NCBI GenBank assembly: GCA_963528625.1
Contig: CAURVQ010000006.1
Span: forward strand, 1 to 64,000
DNA: 64,000 nucleotides
Reading direction: 5' to 3'
Source of the DNA: CALHVR01 sp963528625
GTDB taxonomy: Bacteria; Fusobacteriota; Fusobacteriia; Fusobacteriales; Leptotrichiaceae
Shown here: positions 1-7,406 of the stretch, in pieces
Position numbering within the stretch: the first letter of the stretch is position 1
Layout of the letters: every line of letters begins with the position of its first letter
Made by a program: the position numbers and the translations under genes
The notes under the pieces: model-generated
What the model saw: the letters and a program-made list of their open reading frames with translations, nothing else
The model's database searches: none
Told to the model about the DNA's origin: nothing

Positions 1-92
1 TAATTTCTTTTTTACAAACAAAGCATGATTTAGCTAATAATGATGGTGGCAAGAAATTTTATTTAGATATGATAAAAAAGATCAAAAACTAA
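1..92 (+). CDS. C-terminal tail of a truncated upstream gene
   Basis: The frame beginning at base 3 is open from the window edge to a TAA at 90-92 and gives about 29 residues, ending DMIKKIKN. The composition (Lys, Asp and Asn rich, one stop at the end) is that of a coding tail, and the next gene starts 30 bases later in the same direction. The start lies outside the window. The fragment is too short to assign a family, and chance openness over 90 bases in AT-rich DNA cannot be excluded. Confidence 0.4.
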   Translation, partial: ISFLQTKHDLANNDGGKKFYLDMIKKIKN

Positions 93-121
93 AATACTAA
101 AGTTTGAATTTATGGAGAGAT

Positions 122-562
122 ATGATGATAAGAAATATAAGAAAAGATGATGCTGCATCAATACAAAAAATATGCGATATTTCTTTAGGGTATAAGGCAT
201 CTGTTGAATTAATAAGTAGACAAATAGAAAAGTTGTCAAACGATATAAACCATCATTACATTTATGTGTATGAGGATGAGGATTCACATACAATTGTTGG
301 ATTTGTACATGCAGAAGTTTATGAAAGTCTTTATTCAGATGTGGGATTAAATATTCTAGGATTAGCAGTACTTCCGGATTTTCAAGGTAAAGGCATTGGA
401 AAGAAATTGATGAGTCAGTTAGAACTAAAAGCTAAAAGTGATTCATTAGCATTTATCAGATTAAATTCAGCATCAACACGTTTGGAAGCACACAAATTCT
501 ATGAAAATATTGGATATTTATGTGACAAAATACAGAAGAGATTCATTAAAATTTTTGATTAG
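122..562 (+). CDS. GNAT family N-acetyltransferase
   Basis: Transfers an acetyl group from acetyl-CoA to an amine of an unknown substrate. The protein is about 146 residues, a normal single-domain GNAT length. The acetyl-CoA motif A is visible as VLPDFQGKGIGKKLM around residues 83-97 (Q-x-x-G-x-G), followed by the typical C-terminal HKFYENIGY segment. The start is set at ATG 122 because GGAGAG lies just upstream at 114-119; ATG 125 is equally possible, and the in-frame TTG at 104 has no ribosome site. It is the first complete gene of an accessory patch, so the substrate cannot be inferred from context. Confidence 0.85.
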   Translation: MMIRNIRKDDAASIQKICDISLGYKASVELISRQIEKLSNDINHHYIYVYEDEDSHTIVGFVHAEVYESLYSDVGLNILGLAVLPDFQGKGIGKKLMSQLELKAKSDSLAFIRLNSASTRLEAHKFYENIGYLCDKIQKRFIKIFD

Positions 563-597
563 ATAAATTAAAATTTTGAAAGGTGGAGGGCTTATTG

Positions 598-1731
598 ATG
601 GACGAAATAAAAGCTTATTGGTATAGGCTCAAAACAGAGTATGAAAACAAATATAAAGAAGCATTTTTGAAGGATTTTGAGAAATCAAAAACATATCTGA
701 AAACAATGGAGAACTATCTATTGGAAAGACTGGAAGATAATCCTTCAGATATTGATGTAGTATGTACTTTAGCTTCAGTAAGGTTAGAGCTTAGATATAG
801 TGAAAGTGATTGTGTTAATTTATTAAAGGATTTTTTAGACCGCTTTGGCTTAATATTAGATAATGCCCATAAAGCAAGGATTTATACAAACATAGGGTTT
901 TATGAAGATTATTCCAAGGAAGCATTAGAGTTTCTGACTAAAGCTTATGAGCTTAAATCACCTTATATAGAAACCTACACTGGTCTTGGTCTTTACTATT
1001 TTGGTGAATTTCAGGGATGTAAACTAAGTAAAGCTGATTTTTATAATACGCAAAAAAATATATCCTTAAGCAAAAAATACTTTGAAATAGCCAAAGATAT
1101 GGATAAAAGTTATAAATCTGCTTTCAACTACGCAGTATGTTTATTTGAACTAAAAGAATATGAACAGGCTGAAGCAATATTTTTGGACTTATTAAAAAAA
1201 TATCCAAATCGAATGAGGCTTATGCTAGCTATTTCTTATTGTGAGGTATGTCTTGGGAATAAAGAAAAGTCCATTTATTATTTAAAGCAGGTTAAGGATG
1301 GTCGAGATGATAACTATTCTTTAAATACTGACGACATTGCTGATTATGAGATTTTTAATGTTTATTACGTACTTGAAGAATACGATGAGTATTTAGCTTT
1401 TTTTGATAAAGTGATTTCAGATTATTATACGGTTGATTGGGAACATTATTATTTTGTTTTGTGGCTAAAAAATGAAAAAGAAAAGTTTTACAAACTTGTG
1501 GAACATAATAGAACATATTTGGATCAGGCTTTAATGGATGCAATAGCAGATGATGAGTATGATAGTGAAGAAGAAAAGCAAGAAATAATTTCTGACAGTG
1601 AAAAAGACAAAACAGAATATGAAGATATGATATCTCGCATAAAAAAAGGAGAATCTAAACCGGATTTGCATTTAGAACTATATCCTGAGTTTTCGTGCTT
1701 TTTGATTGATTGCGTAAGACATCAATTTTAG
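598..1731 (+). CDS. TPR-like hypothetical protein
   Basis: A soluble, mostly helical protein of about 377 residues with no signal peptide. Repeated helix pairs such as ALEFLTKAYELKSPYIETYTG and AEAIFLDLLKKYPNRMRLML resemble tetratricopeptide repeats, which usually mediate protein-protein contacts. The C-terminal third is acidic (DDEYDSEEEKQE). The start is ATG 598, preceded by AGGTGGAGGG. No enzymatic motif is visible. It sits next to DUF1877 and SMI1-type genes, so it may belong to a toxin-immunity or interbacterial-competition cassette, but that is inference from neighbours only. The reading frame stays open for 62 codons after its stop codon. Confidence 0.6.
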   Translation: MDEIKAYWYRLKTEYENKYKEAFLKDFEKSKTYLKTMENYLLERLEDNPSDIDVVCTLASVRLELRYSESDCVNLLKDFLDRFGLILDNAHKARIYTNIGFYEDYSKEALEFLTKAYELKSPYIETYTGLGLYYFGEFQGCKLSKADFYNTQKNISLSKKYFEIAKDMDKSYKSAFNYAVCLFELKEYEQAEAIFLDLLKKYPNRMRLMLAISYCEVCLGNKEKSIYYLKQVKDGRDDNYSLNTDDIADYEIFNVYYVLEEYDEYLAFFDKVISDYYTVDWEHYYFVLWLKNEKEKFYKLVEHNRTYLDQALMDAIADDEYDSEEEKQEIISDSEKDKTEYEDMISRIKKGESKPDLHLELYPEFSCFLIDCVRHQF

Positions 1732-1885
1732 TTTAATAAACAGGAAATTGAATTTGAAGAAGCTGTCCGAAGAAGAAAAGAAGTGGCTAAAAAAGATTGT
1801 ACAGAAGTCGGATTTGCTGAAAAATCTAAATCCCCAGTGGGGGCAGAAGTAAAGAACAATAAAATAAAATATGGAGGAAAAATAA
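1732..1885 (+). pseudogene. possible coding remnant directly after the TPR gene
   Basis: After the TAG at 1729-1731 the same frame is open to a TGA at 1918-1920. It encodes Lys/Glu-rich sequence such as EFEEAVRRRKEVAKK, then a Gly/Asn-rich segment that runs into the next gene in another frame. There is no start codon with a ribosome site of its own. It could be the eroded C-terminus of a lost gene or a former extension of the TPR protein. Confidence 0.3.
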
Positions 1886-2377
1886 ATGGGAATGATTGCA
1901 AATTATCAGTCAACTACTGACATTGAATTAGAAAAATTTATGTGTCTTGATGATGTGGAAGAAGTACAAGATGATGAGAACTTAGAAATTTGTGATATAG
2001 ATAAAATGTGGGATGCACTTCATTTTTTGTTGACAGGAAAATCTGCCCTCGAACCGATTAAAGATAATTTAATCAGTGAAGCGATTGTAGGGCAGTTTAA
2101 TATTTCTGGAGAAGAAATCGAAGAATTTATATCTGGAACGAAAAGTGATAGAGTGAAAGAAATTGCAAAGGCATTGCAAGAGCTTGATTTTGAAACATAT
2201 ATTGATAAATTTGATATGAGTGTGTTTTACCAAAACGATATTTACCCTGATATTTGGGAATACGAAGAAGAAGCTGATGAAATTAAAGATGAGTTAAGAA
2301 TCTCATTTGAAAGTTTAAAAAAATTTTATGAGAAAATGGCGGAGCAAGAGAGCGCCGTATTAGTGTCAATCTATTAA
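1886..2377 (+). CDS. DUF1877 family protein
   Basis: A 163-residue acidic cytosolic protein. The opening MGMIANYQSTTDIELEKFM and the later KMWDALHFLLTG are characteristic of DUF1877 (YfbM-like) proteins, whose members often occur among immunity genes of polymorphic toxin and contact-dependent systems. The biochemical role is unknown. The start ATG 1886 follows GGAGGAAAAATAA. It lies between a TPR protein and a GC-richer imported gene. Its own base composition matches the AT-rich background better than the gene downstream, so it may have arrived separately. Confidence 0.75.
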   Translation: MGMIANYQSTTDIELEKFMCLDDVEEVQDDENLEICDIDKMWDALHFLLTGKSALEPIKDNLISEAIVGQFNISGEEIEEFISGTKSDRVKEIAKALQELDFETYIDKFDMSVFYQNDIYPDIWEYEEEADEIKDELRISFESLKKFYEKMAEQESAVLVSIY

Positions 2378-2416
2378 CTGTACATTTAGAAAAATTTGTG
2401 TAGGGAGGAAACAACC

Positions 2417-3010
2417 ATGTCAGTAAGTGGTTATACGGTTGAAGCACATGGACATGACCGAAAAAGTGATGATTATGGCTACGTGAATATTATGTACCGC
2501 TATGGTAACAAGAAGCCCTGCCCCAGACCAGAGCAGTGCGAAAGGATGGAGGTTATGTGGGCGGACGAAAGTGTCTACGGATCGCCCGCTCCCGGTTACA
2601 AAGTCGGAGATTTTATTATGACTTGGTTGATGGGGAGTGAGCGTCTTAATTGTGGGATATTTGCCCGTAGGGAAATTGCCCAGTGCTTAGCTGAAACTTT
2701 CTCTGGTTTAAAAATCAAGGAATTGGAGTGGTTTGAGAACCCCAGAGAAAAAACACTGAAAAATGGAAAGCCTCGTATGCGCCGCGTCAAGTGGTTGCCG
2801 GAGAGTGAGGTGGATTTAGTGTACCTATACTCTGACTGTTATATTGATGTTCGAAACCCTGTGCCAATTCAGACGGATTTTTTTACCGCTACAAGAATGG
2901 ATGCTTGGGGAGAGACTACTTGGTTTATGTGTACTCCAAAAGCTGCTGAAAAACTGATTACCATGGATTTTGAAAATCTGACCGTCAAAGAAGCAACTAT
3001 TGTCGGATAG
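2417..3010 (+). CDS. hypothetical protein of foreign base composition
   Basis: A protein of about 197 residues starting at ATG 2417 behind GGGAGGAAACAACC; the frame extends a little upstream without a better start. I do not recognise the family. It is rich in Trp, Cys and Arg (for example KWLPESEV and YLYSDCYIDVRNP) and has no membrane segment. Codon use is strikingly different from its neighbours: C/G third positions are common (CGC, CCC, GCC), so the gene is visibly GC-richer than the rest of the window. Together with the HTH remnant that follows, this points to recent transfer, probably from a Clostridia-type donor. An immunity role is possible from context but unsupported by motifs. Confidence 0.6.
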   Translation: MSVSGYTVEAHGHDRKSDDYGYVNIMYRYGNKKPCPRPEQCERMEVMWADESVYGSPAPGYKVGDFIMTWLMGSERLNCGIFARREIAQCLAETFSGLKIKELEWFENPREKTLKNGKPRMRRVKWLPESEVDLVYLYSDCYIDVRNPVPIQTDFFTATRMDAWGETTWFMCTPKAAEKLITMDFENLTVKEATIVG

Positions 3011-3044
3011 GTATATATTTATTAAGAAGACAAGGAGGGAAAGC

Positions 3045-3342
3045 ATGGAATATCCATACAAGAATGATTGAAAGACCTCCATGTGGAGCGTGATTTGACG
3101 CTGGAACAGCTTATAAAACAGACCTATCTCTCCAAATCTACGCTGGGAGCTATGAAGCGGAAGACCTCAAGGACATCAGCCACTATGTCTTTATCAAGCT
3201 GGCGAAATTTTACGAGGTAACAACTGGCAATATATTGGGGCGGTCTAAAAACAGAAGTCACCCAAACTCCGATCTTGCAGAACTGCGTTTGAGTGATGAT
3301 ATGACTGAACTTTTGAAAAGGAGAGGAACTAACAATGTTTGA
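3045..3342 (+). pseudogene. frameshifted HTH regulator of a Firmicutes conjugative element
   Basis: Three frame segments join into one recognisable small HTH protein: MEYPYKND at 3045-3068, then DLHVERDLTLEQLIKQTYLS with KSTLGA, then YEAEDLKDISHYVFIKLAKF continuing through EVTTGNILG to LRLSDDMTELLKRRG. A short deletion near 3069 and a frame change near 3150, within the GAYEAED region, disrupt it. XRE-like proteins of this type are carried by Clostridia integrative conjugative elements (recalled from family knowledge). The sequence is GC-richer than the host background, like the gene before it. Its terminal codons overlap the ATG of the following SMI1 gene, for which its end supplies the ribosome binding site. 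Confidence 0.7.
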
Positions 3343-3871
3343 AAATAGTGATTTAAAGGATTTTTGGAATAGTCATGAATACTATACCGAAAACTATGTA
3401 GAAGAACCATTAACTGATGAAATAATAGCATTTTATGAAAATAAATTAGGTTTCAAATTACCTAAGTCTTATATTCAACTTATGAAAATACAAAATGGTG
3501 GTGCTCCCAAAAAAGAATACTGGTTTAATGAATATGCTAAAAGAAATGAGGTAAACACAATTGGGCTTGCTGGATTTTTTGGAATAGGGGGTAACAAGCG
3601 TAACTCTTTATTTGGAAAATTTGGAAATGAATTTTGGTTTAATGAATGGGAATATCCACGAGATATAGGAATTATTATTGCAGATACAGAATCTGGTGGA
3701 CATGATATGATCTATTTAGATTATCGTGAATGTGGAAAAGATGGAGAACCCAAAGTATCCGTTTGTTTTCAAGAATATGATTATGAAATTCAAGTACTTG
3801 CAAATAATTTTGAAGAATTTATAGGAATGCTAATATCAGAGGAAGATCTTGAATATAAAGACTTTGAGTAA
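3335..3871 (+). CDS. SMI1/KNR4 family (SUKH) protein
   Basis: A 178-residue protein with the SUKH/SMI1-KNR4 fold signature. LTDEIIAFYENKLGFKLPKS near residues 30-50 is followed by YIQLMKIQNGG, the usual 'lP..y..ll...NGG' pattern, and then by the GFFGIGG and DTESGGHDMIYLDY strands. Proteins of this superfamily are the commonest immunity proteins to bacterial nuclease and deaminase toxins; no cognate toxin is present in the window. The start is ATG 3335, with AAAGGAGAGG upstream inside the end of the HTH remnant. Base composition is AT-rich like the chromosome. It is probably an orphan immunity gene. Confidence 0.85.
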   Translation: MFENSDLKDFWNSHEYYTENYVEEPLTDEIIAFYENKLGFKLPKSYIQLMKIQNGGAPKKEYWFNEYAKRNEVNTIGLAGFFGIGGNKRNSLFGKFGNEFWFNEWEYPRDIGIIIADTESGGHDMIYLDYRECGKDGEPKVSVCFQEYDYEIQVLANNFEEFIGMLISEEDLEYKDFE

Positions 3872-3913
3872 AAAGACAAGATTAGAAAAATTTAAACTTG
3901 TAAGAATAAATAG

Positions 3914-4462
3914 AGACAAAAGAAACCAATAAATGATATTTTATGTAAAAAACTAAATCCGAGAAGTGGAGTTATCAAAACAAGTAGTTCCAATGATGAA
4001 GATACAACTTTTTTCGATATAAGTTGGAAGGGAGATTTTCATTTTATTGTTACTGGTTGGGTGCATCACGGGTGGTATTATGTACAAAGAGATAAATAAT
4101 TTATATCACCATCTTATGTTTATAAAAAAATAGATGATAGAGTGTTATCTGTTATGCAGTACATTATAGACGAAATTAAAAATGGGAAATATAACAACAA
4201 AAAAATTGAAAAAGAAAAAATTAAACAAGTTGTTGAAGAAAGAAATCCAACCTATTTTATGAACAATACAAAATGGAAAGAACTTATTGATTCCATCATG
4301 GAGAAAATGAGAGGTATCCCAATAAAATACAAGACGGTTTTTGATGAAGAAGAGCCTAGCATGTATTGGACGATAGATATTGATGAACATTTTTTTAATA
4401 TGAATATGAGTATTGTTGAATGGTTTAAAATTGGAAGTGAATTTGAAAAAGTTGTTGGTTAA
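3914..4462 (+). pseudogene. immunity-like gene interrupted by an in-frame stop
   Basis: One frame is open from 3914 to 4462 except for a TAA at 4097-4099. The first part reads RSGVIKTSSSNDEDTTFFDI and then WKGDFHFIVTGWVHHGWYYV; directly after the stop comes SPSYVYKKIDDRVLSVMQYI and an acidic tail ending GSEFEKVVG. The 5' half has no start codon with a ribosome site, so the N-terminus is also lost. The downstream part could still be translated from GTG 4142 or ATG 4154 as about 105 residues, but without a clear ribosome site. Family unknown; its place beside an SMI1 gene suggests an immunity-type protein. Confidence 0.5.
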
Positions 4463-4476
4463 GAACGTTAGGAAAA

Positions 4477-4794
4477 ATGATGATGATTGATAATGGGAGT
4501 GAATTTATGGATGCTTAAAGTATAAAGAAAAAAGGAATAAAGTATTTTTATGCTCATAGTTATTATTCTGGAGAAAGAGGAAGTAATGAAAATAATAATA
4601 AATTAATAAGACGGCATATACCTAAAGGAGTGGATATAGGGGATATATCAGAGGAAGCAATAAAAGAAATAGAAGATTGGATGAACAATTATCCTAGAAA
4701 ATTATCTAATGGAAAAAGTTCAAATGAAATATATGAAAAAAATAAAAAATATATTTTTATAATAAAATATGATAAAATAAATAAAATATTTTAG
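4477..4794 (+). pseudogene. IS30-family transposase remnant
   Basis: The frame begins MMMIDNGSEFMDA, the second catalytic Asp motif (D-N-G-x-E-F) of IS30-type DDE transposases. It meets a TAA at about 4516, then continues KKKGIKYFYAHSYYSGERGS, NENNNKLIRRHIPKGVDIGD and IEDWMNNYPRKLSNGKSSNE. The order S-x-E-R-G-(S/T)-N-E-N-x-N-x-L-I-R-R-(F/H)-(I/P)-P-K-G is diagnostic for the IS30 C-terminal half. The N-terminal HTH half and both inverted repeats are missing and the last stop is at 4792. It is a dead insertion-sequence end and marks the patch as a recombination target. Confidence 0.85.
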
Positions 4795-4815
4795 TATAAA
4801 AGAGGACGATCATAA

Positions 4816-5889
4816 ATGAAAAATACAATTTTTGATTATTTAGAATGGCGTGGGGATTTGAGTTTTAAAATTGATAAATTTAATAAAATAGATGCACTTA
4901 TTCTAGCTAGATTAGTTTATATTCCGTTTGACAATATGATTGAAAATGAAATGGTTTTAGAGAAAGTTTTAAAAAATTTTTTACAATCAAGAGAGAATTT
5001 AGAAAATGTTATTATGGAAAATGATATAAAACTTGTAAAAAAAATATTAAAGTGTGAAAGATTTAATAATTTGAAAATTTCAAATTATATAAATAAAATT
5101 GATTTAGAGGTAGAAAAACAATTTTGTGCGATGACAATAAAAATAAATAAAAACTTGAAAATTGTAGTTTTTAGTGGAACTGATAATACAGTTGTGGGAT
5201 GGAAAGAAGATTTTAATATGAGTTTTTTAACTCATGTTCCGGCACAATTAGAAGCTGTAATGTATTTAAAAAAAGTAATTGAAGAAGATAATCTAAATAT
5301 TATTTTAGCCGGGCATTCAAAAGGAGGAAATTTATCAGTGTATTCTTCAATTTTTGTAGATGAAAAATATAAAGATAAAATAATAAAAATTTATAATTTT
5401 GATGGACCGGGATTTAATGAAGAAATAATAAATAATGTTGAATATGAAAAAATATTAGATAAGATAGAAACATATATACCAAAAGGGTCTATTGTTGGAA
5501 TTTTGTTGGAAAGAAAGGAAATTCCTAAAATTATATTGAGTAATGAAAAATTAATAATGCAACATGATTTATATTCATGGGAAATAGCAAGGACAGATTT
5601 TTTATATGTAGATGATTTATCAAAAGAGAGTAAAATGTTAATGAAAAATATACAACTATGGTTAAATAATGTTTCAGTTGAGGAAAGAAAAGAATTTATA
5701 GATGCGTTGTTTAATTCAATCTTTAATATAAATACGGACATGAAAGAAATAATAAATAATTGGCAACAAAGTTTGAAAGTAATTACTAAAGCGAGTCAAG
5801 ATCCTGTATTTAAAGATATGTTACAAAAAAGTATAAAAATATTCGTAGATTCTGTATTTAAAAAAGATAAAAATTTAGAGGAAGAATAG
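4816..5889 (+). CDS. DUF2974 (Mbeg1-like) alpha/beta hydrolase
   Basis: A 357-residue soluble protein. FSGTDNTVVGWKEDFNMSF around residues 119-137 and LAGHSKGGNLSVYSS around 164-178 are the oxyanion and nucleophile-elbow motifs of the DUF2974 lipase-like family (G-H-S-K-G, nucleophile Ser168). It is likely a cytosolic lipase or esterase of unknown substrate. The start ATG 4816 follows AGAGGACGATCATAA. The early IFDYLEWRGDLSFK is typical of the family. It is the last gene of the accessory patch and ends in a hairpin terminator. Confidence 0.85.
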   Translation: MKNTIFDYLEWRGDLSFKIDKFNKIDALILARLVYIPFDNMIENEMVLEKVLKNFLQSRENLENVIMENDIKLVKKILKCERFNNLKISNYINKIDLEVEKQFCAMTIKINKNLKIVVFSGTDNTVVGWKEDFNMSFLTHVPAQLEAVMYLKKVIEEDNLNIILAGHSKGGNLSVYSSIFVDEKYKDKIIKIYNFDGPGFNEEIINNVEYEKILDKIETYIPKGSIVGILLERKEIPKIILSNEKLIMQHDLYSWEIARTDFLYVDDLSKESKMLMKNIQLWLNNVSVEERKEFIDALFNSIFNINTDMKEIINNWQQSLKVITKASQDPVFKDMLQKSIKIFVDSVFKKDKNLEEE

Positions 5890-5943
5890 TAAAAAATGAG
5901 AAAATAAATAAAAAAGCCATTTTTAGATAAAAATAGCTTATTA

Positions 5944-5982
5944 ATTAGTAGTGAAAATAAAAATTCATTACTAATTTTTTAT
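5944..5982 (+). terminator. intrinsic terminator after the DUF2974 gene
   Basis: A 12-bp inverted repeat (5944-5955 with 5964-5975, one mismatch) is followed by a run of T. It lies between converging genes and may also serve the minus-strand symporter. Confidence 0.75.
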
Positions 5983-5988
5983 TAATAT

Positions 5989-7179
5989 TTATTTTTTGAT
6001 GTATTTATGATAAATAGTGTCAATAATTATAGCGATTGCATTATCACCAGAAACATTTGCAGCAGTACCAAAACTATCTTGCGTTATGTATAAAGCAATT
6101 AGCAAAGATGCCAAACTTCCAGTAGATGCAATACCAATCATTCCCAGAAAAGGTAGTGCAGACATAACAGCACCTCCTGGTGCTCCGGGAGCTGCAACCA
6201 TCGCAATTCCTAAAGACAGAATGAATGGAACGATAATGTGAATATCATAAGGCATATTGTGCATCATTAAAATTGCAGTAACACAACTTGTTAAAGTGAT
6301 AATACTTCCAGCTAAATGGATTGTTGCACATAAAGGAACAACAAATTCACGAATTTCATGAGAAACACCATTATTTTTGGCACATTCAATATTTATTGGA
6401 ATAGTAGCTGCAGATGATTGTGTTCCTAGAGCAGTTACATATCCCGGAATTTGATTTTTTATAAATATAATAGGATTTTTCTTGCTAACGATACCTGCAA
6501 TAACGAATAGTGTAGAAATATAGATAATATGCAAGATAATTACACAAATAAATATTTTTATAAAGATTGATAAAATAGAAAATACTTCACCACTATAAGA
6601 CATATTTGCAAATGAGCCAAAAATATAAAACGGTAATAATGGAATAATTGTAGTGGAAAGCACTTTTGTAATAATTTGAGAAAATTCTGCAAATAAATTA
6701 TATGTGATTTCTCCTTTCCCATTTGTTTTAAGCCAACTGATTGAAAGTCCCATAATGAAAGCGAATATTATTGCAGAAGTAACATCAATTACAGGAGTTA
6801 ATGGGATAGTAAAAAATGGAGTTAATTCCAAACTTTCACTATTTAGAACCGTGGTTAAAGATTTTAAGTCTATTAATTGAGGGAAAATTGAAACTGCCAT
6901 AGTGTAAGATAAAAATCCTCCAATTATAGTTGAAATATAAGAAATTAATGTTGTAATAGAAAGTAATTTACCTGCTCCTTGAGTTAAATCAGCAATACCT
7001 GAAACTACAAATCCTATAATCATTAGTGGAATTATAAATGATAGATATTTGCTAAACAGACTAGAAAATGTAAGAACTACTCTAATAATAGGTTCTGGTA
7101 AAACTTTCCCTAATAAAATACCTAAAATAATAGCTATAATTAATCTAGATACAAGTCCAAATTTAAGTTTTTTTGTCAT
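5989..7179 (-). CDS. dicarboxylate/amino acid:cation symporter (DAACS)
   Basis: An integral membrane protein of 396 residues that imports dicarboxylates or amino acids with Na+ or H+. It has about eight hydrophobic segments, starting with LIIAIILGILLGK. The re-entrant-loop signature is seen as GTQSSAATIPINIECAKNNG near residue 260, and a second conserved stretch is MVAAPGAPGGAV followed by the DNAIAIIIDT end. Substrate specificity (glutamate, serine or threonine) cannot be read from sequence. The start codon at 7179 is preceded on the minus strand by AAAAAAGGATAATTTT. It is monocistronic, converging with the DUF2974 gene and divergent from gpmI. Confidence 0.9.
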   Translation of the reverse strand: MTKKLKFGLVSRLIIAIILGILLGKVLPEPIIRVVLTFSSLFSKYLSFIIPLMIIGFVVSGIADLTQGAGKLLSITTLISYISTIIGGFLSYTMAVSIFPQLIDLKSLTTVLNSESLELTPFFTIPLTPVIDVTSAIIFAFIMGLSISWLKTNGKGEITYNLFAEFSQIITKVLSTTIIPLLPFYIFGSFANMSYSGEVFSILSIFIKIFICVIILHIIYISTLFVIAGIVSKKNPIIFIKNQIPGYVTALGTQSSAATIPINIECAKNNGVSHEIREFVVPLCATIHLAGSIITLTSCVTAILMMHNMPYDIHIIVPFILSLGIAMVAAPGAPGGAVMSALPFLGMIGIASTGSLASLLIALYITQDSFGTAANVSGDNAIAIIIDTIYHKYIKK

Positions 7180-7333
7180 AAAATTATCCTTTTTTATATA
7201 ATTATTTTGTATTATAACATATAAGATAAAATAAGCAAAGGAGCTTTTATTGAAAAAATAAAGAGTATATATTGTAAAAAAGTATAATGTAAATTTTTAT
7301 AAGCACTATAAAATTAATCTTTTAAGAAAATTA

Positions 7334-7362
7334 TTGAAATTAAAGCAAAAAATTAGTATAAT
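7334..7362 (+). promoter_or_regulatory. gpmI promoter
   Basis: TTGAAA at 7334-7339 and TATAAT at 7357-7362 with a 17-base spacer, 45 bases before the gpmI start. Confidence 0.7.
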
Positions 7363-7406
7363 AAAGATGTAAATGAATAATTTTAAATAGGGAAGGACGA
7401 AATGAT

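Noticed and set aside
5391..5741. 116-codon open frame on the minus strand
   Set aside because: It is antisense to the DUF2974 hydrolase gene. There is no start context.
6017..6241. 74-codon open frame on the plus strand, opposite the DAACS symporter gene
   Set aside because: It is the complement of a conserved membrane protein. The Pro/Ala pattern reflects antisense of GAP-rich transporter motifs.
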